NCBI GenBank assembly: GCA_040509055.1
Contig: JBEVLT010000053.1
Span: forward strand, 1 to 8,795
Direction: 5' to 3'
Length of the DNA: 8,795 nucleotides
Origin: JAJKIP01 sp040509055
GTDB taxonomy: Bacteria; Bacteroidota; Bacteroidia; Chitinophagales; Chitinophagaceae
The translations under genes and the position numbers were made by a program. The notes under the pieces were generated by a model, which saw only the letters and a program-made list of their open reading frames with translations, was not told the origin of the DNA and did not search any database. Positions 1 through 6,698 of the stretch are shown piece by piece (position 1 is the stretch's first letter; the number at the start of each line of letters is the position of its first letter).

Positions 1-81
1 TTCTGCTTATACGATAACCACTGGTGACCCACAGATGAATTTTTATCAAAAAAATAAAATGGAATCATCCAAAAATAATCT

Positions 82-89
82 TATTTTTG
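82..89 (+). promoter_or_regulatory. Putative -7 promoter box of the MarR gene
   Basis: The octamer TATTTTTG fits the Bacteroidota -7 consensus TAnnTTTG exactly. It lies 20 bases before the ATG at 110, so transcription would begin at about 94-97, inside the palindrome at 90-109, and give a very short leader. No convincing -33 TTTG is visible at the usual distance of about 20 bases upstream, so the call rests on one box and its position. Confidence 0.5.
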
Positions 90-109
90 ATAGTTGCACA
101 AACAACTAT
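90..109. promoter_or_regulatory. Perfect palindromic operator, probable MarR autoregulatory site
   Basis: ATAGTTG and CAACTAT form a perfect 7-bp inverted repeat around the 6-base spacer CACAAA. The 20-bp size and two-fold symmetry suit a MarR dimer, whose family members commonly bind such palindromes in their own promoters. The site starts one base after the -7 box and ends one base before the ATG at 110, so a bound dimer would cover the predicted transcription start and repress the gene. The symmetry is seen directly; the identity of the binding protein is inferred from position. Confidence 0.65.
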
Positions 110-550
110 ATGTCAAACAACCAATTTAAAAAAGGGGAGCTTTATAGTTTTATCACGGGTAAGGCATCGATCGCTATTGCCCGCCGCCTGCAAAAGAAAT
201 TCAATACGGCTGGTCTTAACATTACCATCGAGCAGTGGAGCGTGCTGTACCATCTCTGGAAAGAAGATGGCAGGAGCCAGCAGCAATTGTGCAATGCTAC
301 TTTTCGCGACAAACCGAGCATTACCCGGCTGGTGGACAACCTGGAGAAGCTGAACCTGGTGAAGCGTGTACCTGCGGAAAACGACCGGCGCATCAACTTG
401 ATCTACCTGACCAAACAGGCGCAGAAACTGGAAGAGGAAACCATGCAGATCGCCGACGATACCCTGAACGAAGCGTTAAAGACCGTGCCCGCCGACAAGA
501 TCGACGTGTGCAAGGACGTGCTGCAGATTGTGTATGATAATTTGAAATAG
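110..550 (+). CDS. MarR-family winged-helix transcriptional regulator
   Basis: This is a cytoplasmic DNA-binding repressor or activator of the MarR family, acting as a dimer. From the ATG at 110 the product is 146 aa, a normal family length. A helix at about 10-32 leads to the winged helix-turn-helix at about 38-101. Its recognition helix is near residues 68-84 (KPSITRLVDNLEKL), and the wing carries the typical D-R-R at 92-94. A C-terminal helix (103-146) completes the dimer interface. An upstream in-frame ATG at 35 would add 25 low-complexity, Asn/Lys-rich residues and place the -7 box and palindrome inside the gene, so the start at 110 is preferred; another ATG at 59 is rejected for the same reason. 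The next gene is an acyl-CoA dehydrogenase, so control of fatty-acid degradation in response to an acyl-CoA or fatty acid is plausible. The ligand cannot be read from the sequence. Confidence 0.92.
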   Translation: MSNNQFKKGELYSFITGKASIAIARRLQKKFNTAGLNITIEQWSVLYHLWKEDGRSQQQLCNATFRDKPSITRLVDNLEKLNLVKRVPAENDRRINLIYLTKQAQKLEEETMQIADDTLNEALKTVPADKIDVCKDVLQIVYDNLK

Positions 551-559
551 TGAGTGGTA

Positions 560-624
560 AATGGTGAATAGTCGATACCATTAACAGGCTTCGCTCAGCG
601 ATGGAGCCTTCGGTTCCTGGAACC
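560..624. repeat. Cluster of three short inverted repeats
   Basis: Three inverted repeats follow one another in the gap between the regulator and the acyl-CoA dehydrogenase. AATGGT (560-565) pairs with ACCATT (577-582). AGGCT (586-590) pairs with AGCCT (605-609), with an inner TCGCT/AGCGA pair at 591-595 and 597-601. GGTTCC (612-617) mirrors GGAACC (619-624). None is followed by a T-run, so they are not standard terminators. They may be a small intergenic repeat element, an mRNA-processing or attenuation structure, or chance. The rest of the gap (625-666) is AT-rich leader sequence with repeated TTTAAAC-like words and no clear ribosome binding site. Confidence 0.4.
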
Positions 625-666
625 CTAAAACCTTTTAAACTTTAAACTTCTTAAATCTCTCGTACC

Positions 667-2460
667 ATGAGCACCGCAGCAGAAACAAGAACCCTTTTGA
701 AGGGTGGGGAATGGCTGGTGAAGGAATCATCGCCGTCGGATATTTTTACTCCCGAAGATTTCACCGAAGAAGAAAAGATGATCCAGGACATGTGCGACCA
801 GTTCCTGGATGCCGAAGTGTACCCGATCCTGGACCGGATCGATAACCTGGAGCCTGGCCTGATGAAATCGCTGGTGCAAAAGGCCGGTGAGCAGGGGCTG
901 CTGTCCGTATCCTTCCCGGAAGAATATGGTGGCCTGGGAAAGGATTTTGTTACGTCCACGCTGGTGAACGAATACCTGGGTGCAGGACATTCTTTTTCGG
1001 TGGCCATTGCGGCCCATACGGGTATCGGCACATTACCCATCCTTTATTTCGGTACGCCGGAGCAAAAAGAGAAATACATTCCTAAGCTGATCACCGGCGA
1101 GTGGGCCGGCGCTTACGGACTGACGGAGCCCAACAGCGGCAGCGACGCACTGGGCGCCAAAACAACGGCGAAACTGAGCGATGACGGTAAATACTATTTA
1201 TTGAATGGGCAGAAATGCTGGATCACCAATGGCGGTTTTGCGCAGGTGTATACCGTATTTGCAAAGGTGGATGGCGATAAGTTCACCGGCTTTATCGTGG
1301 ACCGGGGTACCGAAGGGTTTACCCAGGGACCGGAAGAGCACAAAATGGGGATCAAAGGTTCCTCTACCGTGCAGCTCTATTTCCAGGACGCCAAAGTGCC
1401 GGTAGAAAATGTACTCGGCGAGATCGGCAAAGGACACCGTATTGCTTTCAATATCCTGAATATCGGCCGGCTGAAGCTGTGCGCAGCGGCCGTAGGTGGC
1501 TCCAGGCGGGCGCTGAATGAAACGGTGACCTATGCGCGTACCCGGGAACAATTCAAACAGCCGATATCAAACTTCGGGGCGATCAAACATAAGCTGGCTG
1601 AAATGGCCCTCCGCATTTTCGTAGCCGAATCGGCCCTGTACCGCACGGCCAAATGGGTCGATGACAAAGAGCAGGAGCTGCTCGCTGCCGGTAAACCGTC
1701 CAATGAATCGCTGCTGGGTGGCGCCGAGGAATATGCCATCGAGTGCGCCATGCTGAAAGTATTCGGCAGCGAAGTGCTCGACTTCGTGGTGGACGAGGGC
1801 GTGCAGATACACGGCGGCAACGGGTTCAGCGCCGAATACAATATTTCAAGAGCTTACCGCGACAGCCGCATCAACCGCATTTACGAAGGCACCAACGAGA
1901 TCAACCGGCTGCTCACGCTCGATATGACGCTGAAAAGGGCCATGCAGGGCCGGCTGGACCTGATGGGGCCGGCCATGAACGTCCAGAAAGAGCTGATGAG
2001 CATACCCGATTTCGGTGCGGAAGACGAAGCGCCGTTTGACAAAGAACGGAAGCTGGTGGCCAACCTGAAAAAAGCGATATTAATTACGGCCGGCGCCGCT
2101 GTGCAAAAGCTGATGATGAAGATCGAAAGCGAGCAGGAAGTGCTGATGAACATTGCCGACATGGCCATCGAAACATACAATGCCGAAAGCGTGCTGCTGC
2201 GCGTGATGAAAATGACGGAACAGCAGGGCGAAGAAGCCAGCAGGCTTTACCAGGATATCATGCGCACTTATCTGTACGATGCGGCCGACCGGGTAAACAA
2301 GGCCGGTAAGGATGCCATCAACTCCTTTGCCGAAGGCGATGAGCAACGCATGATCCTGATGGGATTGAAACGTTTTACCAAAGCGGAGCCGTTCAACACC
2401 AAAGACGCCCGCAGGAGGATCGCCGATAAAATGATCGCAGAAGGAAAATATATTTTCTGA
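667..2460 (+). CDS. Large acyl-CoA dehydrogenase (VLCAD/ACAD9-type, about 600 aa)
   Basis: This FAD flavoenzyme catalyses the first step of beta-oxidation, turning acyl-CoA into trans-2-enoyl-CoA and passing electrons to electron-transfer flavoprotein. The 597-aa product has an N-terminal helical domain (about 30-145). The middle beta domain begins with the first family signature, GLTEPNSGSD, at 151-160. The C-terminal helical domain (about 255-420) includes QIHGGNG at 380-386. The catalytic base is Glu407 in RIYEGTNEI, the position used in MCAD and VLCAD rather than the isovaleryl-CoA dehydrogenase position. An extra helical domain of about 170 residues (425-597) makes it longer than the 380-aa short enzymes; this architecture occurs in VLCAD, ACAD9 and Bacillus FadE and suggests long-chain substrates. 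The start ATG is preceded by an AT-rich leader without a Shine-Dalgarno sequence. It may be co-transcribed with the MarR gene or have its own promoter. Chain-length preference is inferred. Confidence 0.95.
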   Translation: MSTAAETRTLLKGGEWLVKESSPSDIFTPEDFTEEEKMIQDMCDQFLDAEVYPILDRIDNLEPGLMKSLVQKAGEQGLLSVSFPEEYGGLGKDFVTSTLVNEYLGAGHSFSVAIAAHTGIGTLPILYFGTPEQKEKYIPKLITGEWAGAYGLTEPNSGSDALGAKTTAKLSDDGKYYLLNGQKCWITNGGFAQVYTVFAKVDGDKFTGFIVDRGTEGFTQGPEEHKMGIKGSSTVQLYFQDAKVPVENVLGEIGKGHRIAFNILNIGRLKLCAAAVGGSRRALNETVTYARTREQFKQPISNFGAIKHKLAEMALRIFVAESALYRTAKWVDDKEQELLAAGKPSNESLLGGAEEYAIECAMLKVFGSEVLDFVVDEGVQIHGGNGFSAEYNISRAYRDSRINRIYEGTNEINRLLTLDMTLKRAMQGRLDLMGPAMNVQKELMSIPDFGAEDEAPFDKERKLVANLKKAILITAGAAVQKLMMKIESEQEVLMNIADMAIETYNAESVLLRVMKMTEQQGEEASRLYQDIMRTYLYDAADRVNKAGKDAINSFAEGDEQRMILMGLKRFTKAEPFNTKDARRRIADKMIAEGKYIF

Positions 2461-2474
2461 CCTGTTTGAACAGG
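2461..2474. repeat. Short palindrome right after the acyl-CoA dehydrogenase stop
   Basis: CCTGTT and AACAGG are perfect inverted copies separated by TG, starting at the first base after the TGA stop. The two-base centre is too tight for the whole stem to close as RNA, so a shorter hairpin or a DNA-level palindrome is possible. It directly precedes the strong terminator hairpin and may simply be part of the 3' end structure. Confidence 0.35.
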
Positions 2475-2478
2475 CAGT

Positions 2479-2509
2479 AAAAAGCGGTTGCTATGCAGCC
2501 GCTTTTTTT
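2479..2509. terminator. Rho-independent terminator, probably bidirectional
   Basis: The stem pairs 2479-2491 with 2495-2507: AAAAAGCGG, then TTGC, a TAT loop, GCAG and CCGCTTTTT. This gives 13 pairs with a single G-T wobble. On the plus strand it ends in seven Ts (2503-2509), and the A-run on the left becomes a T-run on the minus strand. It therefore can stop both the acyl-CoA dehydrogenase transcript and the converging minus-strand operon. The minus-strand cytochrome stop codon (2508-2510) touches the base of the stem. Confidence 0.88.
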
Positions 2510-2903
2510 ATTCCACCGGGTAGGCCGTGCCGCGGTGACAGGTCATGCAGTTCACCACGTTCAGGTATTCCGGTCGCTGTGTCTTATCGTAATAGAAGTA
2601 AGTTTTGTTGATCAGGATGGTCATCCGCATCATTTCCCTGGCATTTTCTTTCATATGATTCCTGTCTGATGCATAGTCCAGGCTATCCGGCAAACCAGTG
2701 GCCTGCACGTGGCAGAAATCGCAGTTTACGCCGAGGGCCTTGTTGTACGAGATCATGATGCTGTCCAGCATTGGGTCGCTGATATCCTGTGGCAGCACTT
2801 TCAGGTTTTTATGCGTTCTTCGGGACGGGCTCACAGCGGCGGCGCCTGCCGTGACCAGCAGGGCCAATACCAATAGGGTCGCCAGGTGTTTGCGCGAAAG
2901 CAT
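2508..2903 (-). CDS. Small exported diheme c-type cytochrome (photosynthetic reaction centre cytochrome c-like)
   Basis: The 131-aa product begins with a basic stretch and a hydrophobic segment (about 8-24, LATLLVLALLVTAGAAAV), a signal peptide or N-terminal anchor that places it in the periplasm. Two heme-attachment motifs are visible: CDFCH at 61-65 and CMTCH at 119-123, the latter only eight residues from the end. Methionines upstream of each motif (M46/M50 and M91, M92, M94) are candidate axial ligands, as in the reaction-centre cytochrome c fold, where a helix bearing Met precedes each CxxCH. Many non-photosynthetic Bacteroidota have such short proteins; their partners are generally unknown, and the family name does not imply photosynthesis. 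It follows pgl by 43 bases with no terminator between, so it may be the last gene of the gnd operon. An own promoter in the gap cannot be excluded. No chlorophyll or reaction-centre gene is present nearby. Confidence 0.85.
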   Translation of the reverse strand: MLSRKHLATLLVLALLVTAGAAAVSPSRRTHKNLKVLPQDISDPMLDSIMISYNKALGVNCDFCHVQATGLPDSLDYASDRNHMKENAREMMRMTILINKTYFYYDKTQRPEYLNVVNCMTCHRGTAYPVE

Positions 2904-2946
2904 GGGCGTAAAATAACTGTTTTATCGTGACAGCGTAATGCTTTTT

Positions 2947-3690
2947 CTATACGGCGTATTGCAGGCCTGCCGCTGCCTGTTTGTCGATAAACCAGTACAA
3001 TTCATCGTTCAGGGGCCGGATGAGCTGTGCGGGATAGCGGGTAGGATCGTAAGAGCCGGCAACCACGTGGCGCACAGCGGTTGATTTGTCGTTGCCACTG
3101 ACCAGGAAGGCCACGCGGCCTGCATTGTTCACGATGGCGGAGGTAAGGGTGATGCGGTACATATCCTGCTCTTCCAGGTGAAATGCCTTTACCCAGGTTG
3201 TTTTGTCAAAAAGGATGTCGGTATAGCCCGGAAACAGCGAAAGGGTGTGTGCATTATCGCCCAGACCCAGCAATACCAGGTCGAACGTGTACAGCTGCCG
3301 GTCGAAATAGCGGTGCAGCAGCTGCTGGTACGATGCAACGGCCAGTCCGGGTTCCACGCAGGTAGGAATGGTGTGGACCTGGTTTTGCGGCACCGGCACA
3401 TGCGACAGCAATTCGTCGAAGGCCATTTTTGCATTGTTACGCTCGTCGGCAAACGGTACGAACCGCTCATCGCCCCAGAATACATGCCATTGGTTCCAGT
3501 CGATCCGGTCTTTATACTCGTCCGATGCCAGCAGCCGGTAGAGTTGTTTGGGTGTGCTGCCGCCGGATAAGGCGATTGTAAAGCGGTTCCTTCTTTCCAG
3601 TACTTCCTGGCTGTAGGTAACCAGCCAATCTGCTATATGATGGCTCAGTTCATCGGTCGTATCGGCGATATGCAGGTTCACGGGATTCAT
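2947..3690 (-). CDS. pgl: 6-phosphogluconolactonase
   Basis: The enzyme hydrolyses 6-phosphoglucono-delta-lactone to 6-phosphogluconate, the second step of the oxidative pentose phosphate pathway, in the cytoplasm. The 247-aa product matches the DevB/SOL-type family in length and order of motifs. ALSGGSTPKQLY (40-51) binds phosphate, WGDERFVP is at 72-79, and GLGDNAHTLSLFPG (142-155) corresponds to the usual GxGxDGHTASLFPG block. The C-terminal PAQLIRPLNDELYWFID is at 220-236. The conserved His148 is kept, but the Asp-Gly before it is replaced by Asn-Ala. The start ATG lies 16 bases after the zwf stop, so the two are almost certainly co-transcribed and translationally close. The family also contains glucosamine-6-phosphate isomerases, but the operon partners make the lactonase the clear choice. 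Confidence 0.95.
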   Translation of the reverse strand: MNPVNLHIADTTDELSHHIADWLVTYSQEVLERRNRFTIALSGGSTPKQLYRLLASDEYKDRIDWNQWHVFWGDERFVPFADERNNAKMAFDELLSHVPVPQNQVHTIPTCVEPGLAVASYQQLLHRYFDRQLYTFDLVLLGLGDNAHTLSLFPGYTDILFDKTTWVKAFHLEEQDMYRITLTSAIVNNAGRVAFLVSGNDKSTAVRHVVAGSYDPTRYPAQLIRPLNDELYWFIDKQAAAGLQYAV

Positions 3691-3706
3691 GGTTCAGGTT
3701 CTTTGG

Positions 3707-5230
3707 TTAATGCTCTTCTTTGTGTTTTACCGGCAGCGTCACCCAATGGTGCCCATCCTTGGCGATCAGCGCTTCCGCATCTTCAGGTCCCCAGCTGCCG
3801 GGTGCATAATTGGGAAAATCCACGGGCGGCCGTTTTTGCCAGGCATCCACGATCGGCATGATCACTTTCCAGGCGGCTTCGATCTGGTCGGCTCGCATAA
3901 AGAGGGTAGGGTTGCCTTCGATCACATCTTCCAGCAGCGTTTCGTAAGCTTCCGGCTCCTGGCCATCGTAAGCTTCTGCGTAGTTGAACACCATATCCAC
4001 CGGATCGAGCGTCATATGCGGCCCGGGATGTTTTGCCTGGAAGCGGATGCGGATATCCGTTTCCGGCTGTATGCTGAAGATCACCCGGTTCGACCGCCAG
4101 GTTTCTGCCGCCTCTTTCGGGAAGGCATAATACGGTGCGTTTTTGAACTGGATGGTGACCAGCGTGGTTTTTTCATACAGGTGCTTGCCGGTGCGGACAT
4201 AGAAGGGTACGTTTTGCCAGCGCCAGTTATCGACATAGAATTTTGCGGCGACAAACGTTTCTACCGGCGAGCGCGGGTCCACATTTTTTTCCTGCCGGTA
4301 CGCCGGTACCTGTTTGCCCTGCATCCACCCGGCACCGTACTGTCCCCGGGCTGTGGCCGCATGCACTTCCTCGGGTTCTATTTTCCGGATGGCATTGAGC
4401 ACATCCACTTTTTTATTCCGGATCTCGTCGGCCTCGAAGGAGGTAGGGGCTTCCATGGCGATCATGCATAGCAACTGGAGAATATGGTTCTGCACCATGT
4501 CCCGCAGGGCGCCGGCCTGCTCGTAATAGCCGCCGCGGTCTTCCACGCCTACGGTTTCTGCAGCCGTTATCTGCACATGATCGATGTAGTTGCTGTTCCA
4601 TACCGGCTCAAACAACGCATTGGCAAAGCGGAACGCAAGAATGTTCTGTACCGTCTCCTTGCCCAGGTAATGATCGATGCGGAAGATCTGGTTTTCTTCG
4701 AACATGCCGGCCAGCAGCTTATTCAGCTCATGGGCACTTTGCAGATCGTGGCCAAATGGCTTTTCGAAAACGATCCGGGTATGTGCAGGGTCTTTACACA
4801 CACTGTGTTCATGCAGCTTTTGTGCAATACCGGGGGCCAGCTGCGGCGCTACCGCCAGGTAAAAGATGGAGGTAGGCCGGGCATTCCATTCTTTGGCCTT
4901 TTCACTGATCCATTCATGTATATGCGCGTAAGTGTCGTCTTCCAGCAGGTCTTTTTCGAAGTACAGGATGCTTTCGGAAAAGGCCTTCCATTGGCCGTCG
5001 GGCTCGCCTTTGCGCCGGGAAAACTGTTGCACGCCCTCCAGCAGCTTGTCGCGGTATTCCTGCTGGGAAGAGAAGGGCGTGCGGCCGATGCCGATCACGA
5101 AAAACTTTTCAGGCAGGTAGTGATCGATGTACAGGTTGTACAATGCCGGGATCAGCTTGCGGTTGGTGAGGTCGCCGCTGCCGCCGAAAATGAAAAGAAG
5201 TGTAGGTGCGGTATTTTTTTTGGCTGCCAT
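3707..5230 (-). CDS. zwf: Glucose-6-phosphate 1-dehydrogenase
   Basis: This cytoplasmic enzyme oxidises glucose-6-phosphate to 6-phosphogluconolactone with reduction of NADP+ and is the entry point of the oxidative pentose phosphate pathway. The 507-aa product shows the Rossmann motif FGGSGDLTNRKL (15-26), EKPFGHD at 156-162 and the active-site signature RIDHYLGKE (184-192) with Asp186, His187 and Lys191. The second catalytic His is His249 in RDMVQNHIL. FEPVWN (207-212) and the C-terminal substrate-binding beta domain are also present. A GTG codon at 5269 would extend the protein by 13 residues and overlap the end of gnd by 29 bases. The ATG at 5230 begins 10 bases after the gnd stop and gives the normal N-terminus close to the dinucleotide-binding strand, so it is preferred. 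No Shine-Dalgarno sequence is obvious, as is usual in Bacteroidota. Confidence 0.97.
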   Translation of the reverse strand: MAAKKNTAPTLLFIFGGSGDLTNRKLIPALYNLYIDHYLPEKFFVIGIGRTPFSSQQEYRDKLLEGVQQFSRRKGEPDGQWKAFSESILYFEKDLLEDDTYAHIHEWISEKAKEWNARPTSIFYLAVAPQLAPGIAQKLHEHSVCKDPAHTRIVFEKPFGHDLQSAHELNKLLAGMFEENQIFRIDHYLGKETVQNILAFRFANALFEPVWNSNYIDHVQITAAETVGVEDRGGYYEQAGALRDMVQNHILQLLCMIAMEAPTSFEADEIRNKKVDVLNAIRKIEPEEVHAATARGQYGAGWMQGKQVPAYRQEKNVDPRSPVETFVAAKFYVDNWRWQNVPFYVRTGKHLYEKTTLVTIQFKNAPYYAFPKEAAETWRSNRVIFSIQPETDIRIRFQAKHPGPHMTLDPVDMVFNYAEAYDGQEPEAYETLLEDVIEGNPTLFMRADQIEAAWKVIMPIVDAWQKRPPVDFPNYAPGSWGPEDAEALIAKDGHHWVTLPVKHKEEH

Positions 5231-5240
5231 TGTCGTGTGT

Positions 5241-6650
5241 TTACCATTCTGTATGAAAACTCCCTTCACGGTCGGTGCGCTGGTAGGTATGTGCGCCGAA
5301 GTAGTCGCGCTGTGCCTGGATCAGGTTGACCGGCAGCTGCGCCGTGCTGTAGGCATCCAGATAGGCCAGGGCGCTCATCAGCCCGGCAGCCGGTATTTTA
5401 TGGGCTGCTGCCAGCCGTACCGTTTTGCGCAGCCCGCCGGATTTTCTTTTTACCAGCGATGCGATCTTTTTGCTGAGCAGGATATTGGGTACGGCTTTTT
5501 TGCCGGTATATACGCTCATAAACAGTTCGAGCAGCGAAGAGCGGATGATGCAGCCGCCGCGCCAGATCTTCACCACGTCCTTCATCGGTATATCCATCTG
5601 CAGTTCTGCCGAAGCTTTTTGCAGCATGGCCAGGCCCTGCGCATAGCAAAGGATGGTGGCGCTGTACAATGCATCACGCAGCTGAGCGATCAGCTGATCC
5701 CTGCCTGCGCCGGCTGTTTTTACCGCCGGTTTGTACAGGGCCGCCGCCGCCACCCGTTCGTCCTTAATGGCCGACAGCGAACGCATGATCACGGCAATGT
5801 CGATCGTGGGCACGGCCACGCCGATATCCATAGCGTCCTGCGAAGTCCATTTGCCGGTGCCCTTGGCCCCGGCCTTATCGAGCACCACGTCGATCAGCCG
5901 CTGCGGCGTTAATTCGTCCTGCTTTAAAAAGATATGGGCGGTGATCTCGACCAGGAATGACTGCAGTTCGCCCTCGTTCCAGGTGTTGAATACGGTATGT
6001 AGTTCGTCGTTGCTCAGTCCTGCATGGCGCTTCAGTATATCGTATACCTCGCTGATGAGCTGCATAATGGCATATTCGATACCGTTGTGCACCATTTTGA
6101 CGTAATGACCGGCCGCTCCCTTGCCCATGTAGGCCACGCAGGGTTCGCCCTCCACTTTGGCCGATACTGCTTCCAGCAGGGGCTGCAGTTGCTGCCAAGC
6201 TTCCCGGTCGCCTCCCGGCATGATGCTGGGACCCGTACGGGCGCCATGCTCACCACCGCTGACGCCCATCCCCATAAAATGGATCTGGCTGTCTTTTACG
6301 GATCCAATCCTGCGGAGCGTATCGGTATAGTGGGAGTTGCCGCCATCGATCACGATATCGCCGGGCTGCAGCAGGGGCAGCAGGTCAGCCAGCACGCTGT
6401 CTACGGCAGGGCCGGCCGGTACCAGCATCATCAGTTTGCGCGGCGTTTTGAGCTGCTGCACCAGATCGGCCAGGCTGCTGGCTCCCTTTACCGTAGTGCC
6501 GGTGGTGGCGGCAGCCTCGAGGGCCGTGGTTTTGCCCGCATCCCTGTCATAGCCTGCGACGGCAAAACCGTGATCGGCCATGTTAAGCAGCAGGTTACGG
6601 CCCATGGTGCCCAGGCCGATCATGCCGAAATCGTACAGGTTTTCTGACAT
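5241..6650 (-). CDS. gnd: 6-phosphogluconate dehydrogenase, decarboxylating
   Basis: The enzyme oxidatively decarboxylates 6-phosphogluconate to ribulose-5-phosphate and CO2, normally with NADP+, the third step of the pathway. The 469-aa product from the ATG at 6650 has the usual length of the long-chain family. IGLGTMGRN (11-19) binds the coenzyme, and IDGGNS is at 101-106. The substrate loop contains GVSGGEHGAR, and the catalytic residues lie in KMVHNGIEY (Lys185, Asn189, Glu192). DKAGAKGTGKW carries Ala where the family signature usually has Asn, Gln or Ser. The C-terminal tail QRDYFGAHTYQRTD and FHTEW, which reaches into the partner subunit, are intact. An upstream in-frame start at 6740 would add 30 residues encoded by the promoter region and is rejected. 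It is the first gene of the gnd-zwf-pgl run. Coenzyme preference was not resolved. Confidence 0.97.
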   Translation of the reverse strand: MSENLYDFGMIGLGTMGRNLLLNMADHGFAVAGYDRDAGKTTALEAAATTGTTVKGASSLADLVQQLKTPRKLMMLVPAGPAVDSVLADLLPLLQPGDIVIDGGNSHYTDTLRRIGSVKDSQIHFMGMGVSGGEHGARTGPSIMPGGDREAWQQLQPLLEAVSAKVEGEPCVAYMGKGAAGHYVKMVHNGIEYAIMQLISEVYDILKRHAGLSNDELHTVFNTWNEGELQSFLVEITAHIFLKQDELTPQRLIDVVLDKAGAKGTGKWTSQDAMDIGVAVPTIDIAVIMRSLSAIKDERVAAAALYKPAVKTAGAGRDQLIAQLRDALYSATILCYAQGLAMLQKASAELQMDIPMKDVVKIWRGGCIIRSSLLELFMSVYTGKKAVPNILLSKKIASLVKRKSGGLRKTVRLAAAHKIPAAGLMSALAYLDAYSTAQLPVNLIQAQRDYFGAHTYQRTDREGSFHTEW

Positions 6651-6660
6651 AATGATCATG

Positions 6661-6692
6661 AAATGATACTGTAAGTTATTGTAAATAACAAA
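6661..6692 (-). promoter_or_regulatory. Putative promoter of the gnd-zwf-pgl operon with internal palindrome
   Basis: Read on the minus strand, TTTG (6692-6689) is followed after exactly 20 bases by TATCATTT (6668-6661). This approximates the Bacteroidota -33/-7 pair TTTG and TAnnTTTG, with the correct spacing but an imperfect -7 box. Between the boxes lies a perfect inverted repeat, GTTATT (6675-6680), GTA, AATAAC (6684-6689). A protein bound there would block the promoter, so it is a candidate operator. The promoter is 10 bases from the gnd start codon, leaving little or no leader. Boxes and repeat are seen; function is inferred. Confidence 0.4.
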
Positions 6693-6698
6693 GCAGAT

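Noticed and set aside
35..109. N-terminal extension of the MarR protein from the ATG at 35
   Set aside because: The extra residues are low-complexity and Asn/Lys-rich, and they overlap a consensus -7 box and a perfect operator-like palindrome. The 146-aa version has the normal family length.
2508..2903. Evidence for a photosynthesis locus from the reaction-centre-type cytochrome
   Set aside because: The family is widespread in non-phototrophic Bacteroidota, and no pigment or reaction-centre gene is present.
5231..5269. GTG start for zwf at 5269
   Set aside because: It would overlap gnd by 29 bases and add 13 residues not expected before the Rossmann strand. The ATG at 5230 is 10 bases after the gnd stop.
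3689..5329. Long plus-strand open frames opposite zwf (3689-4471, 4484-5329)
   Set aside because: They are antisense shadows of zwf, which has all catalytic motifs. Their translations are Phe/His/Arg-rich with no recognisable domain.
5127..6647. Plus-strand open frames opposite gnd
   Set aside because: They lie entirely or mostly within the well-supported gnd gene and have no domain-like sequence.
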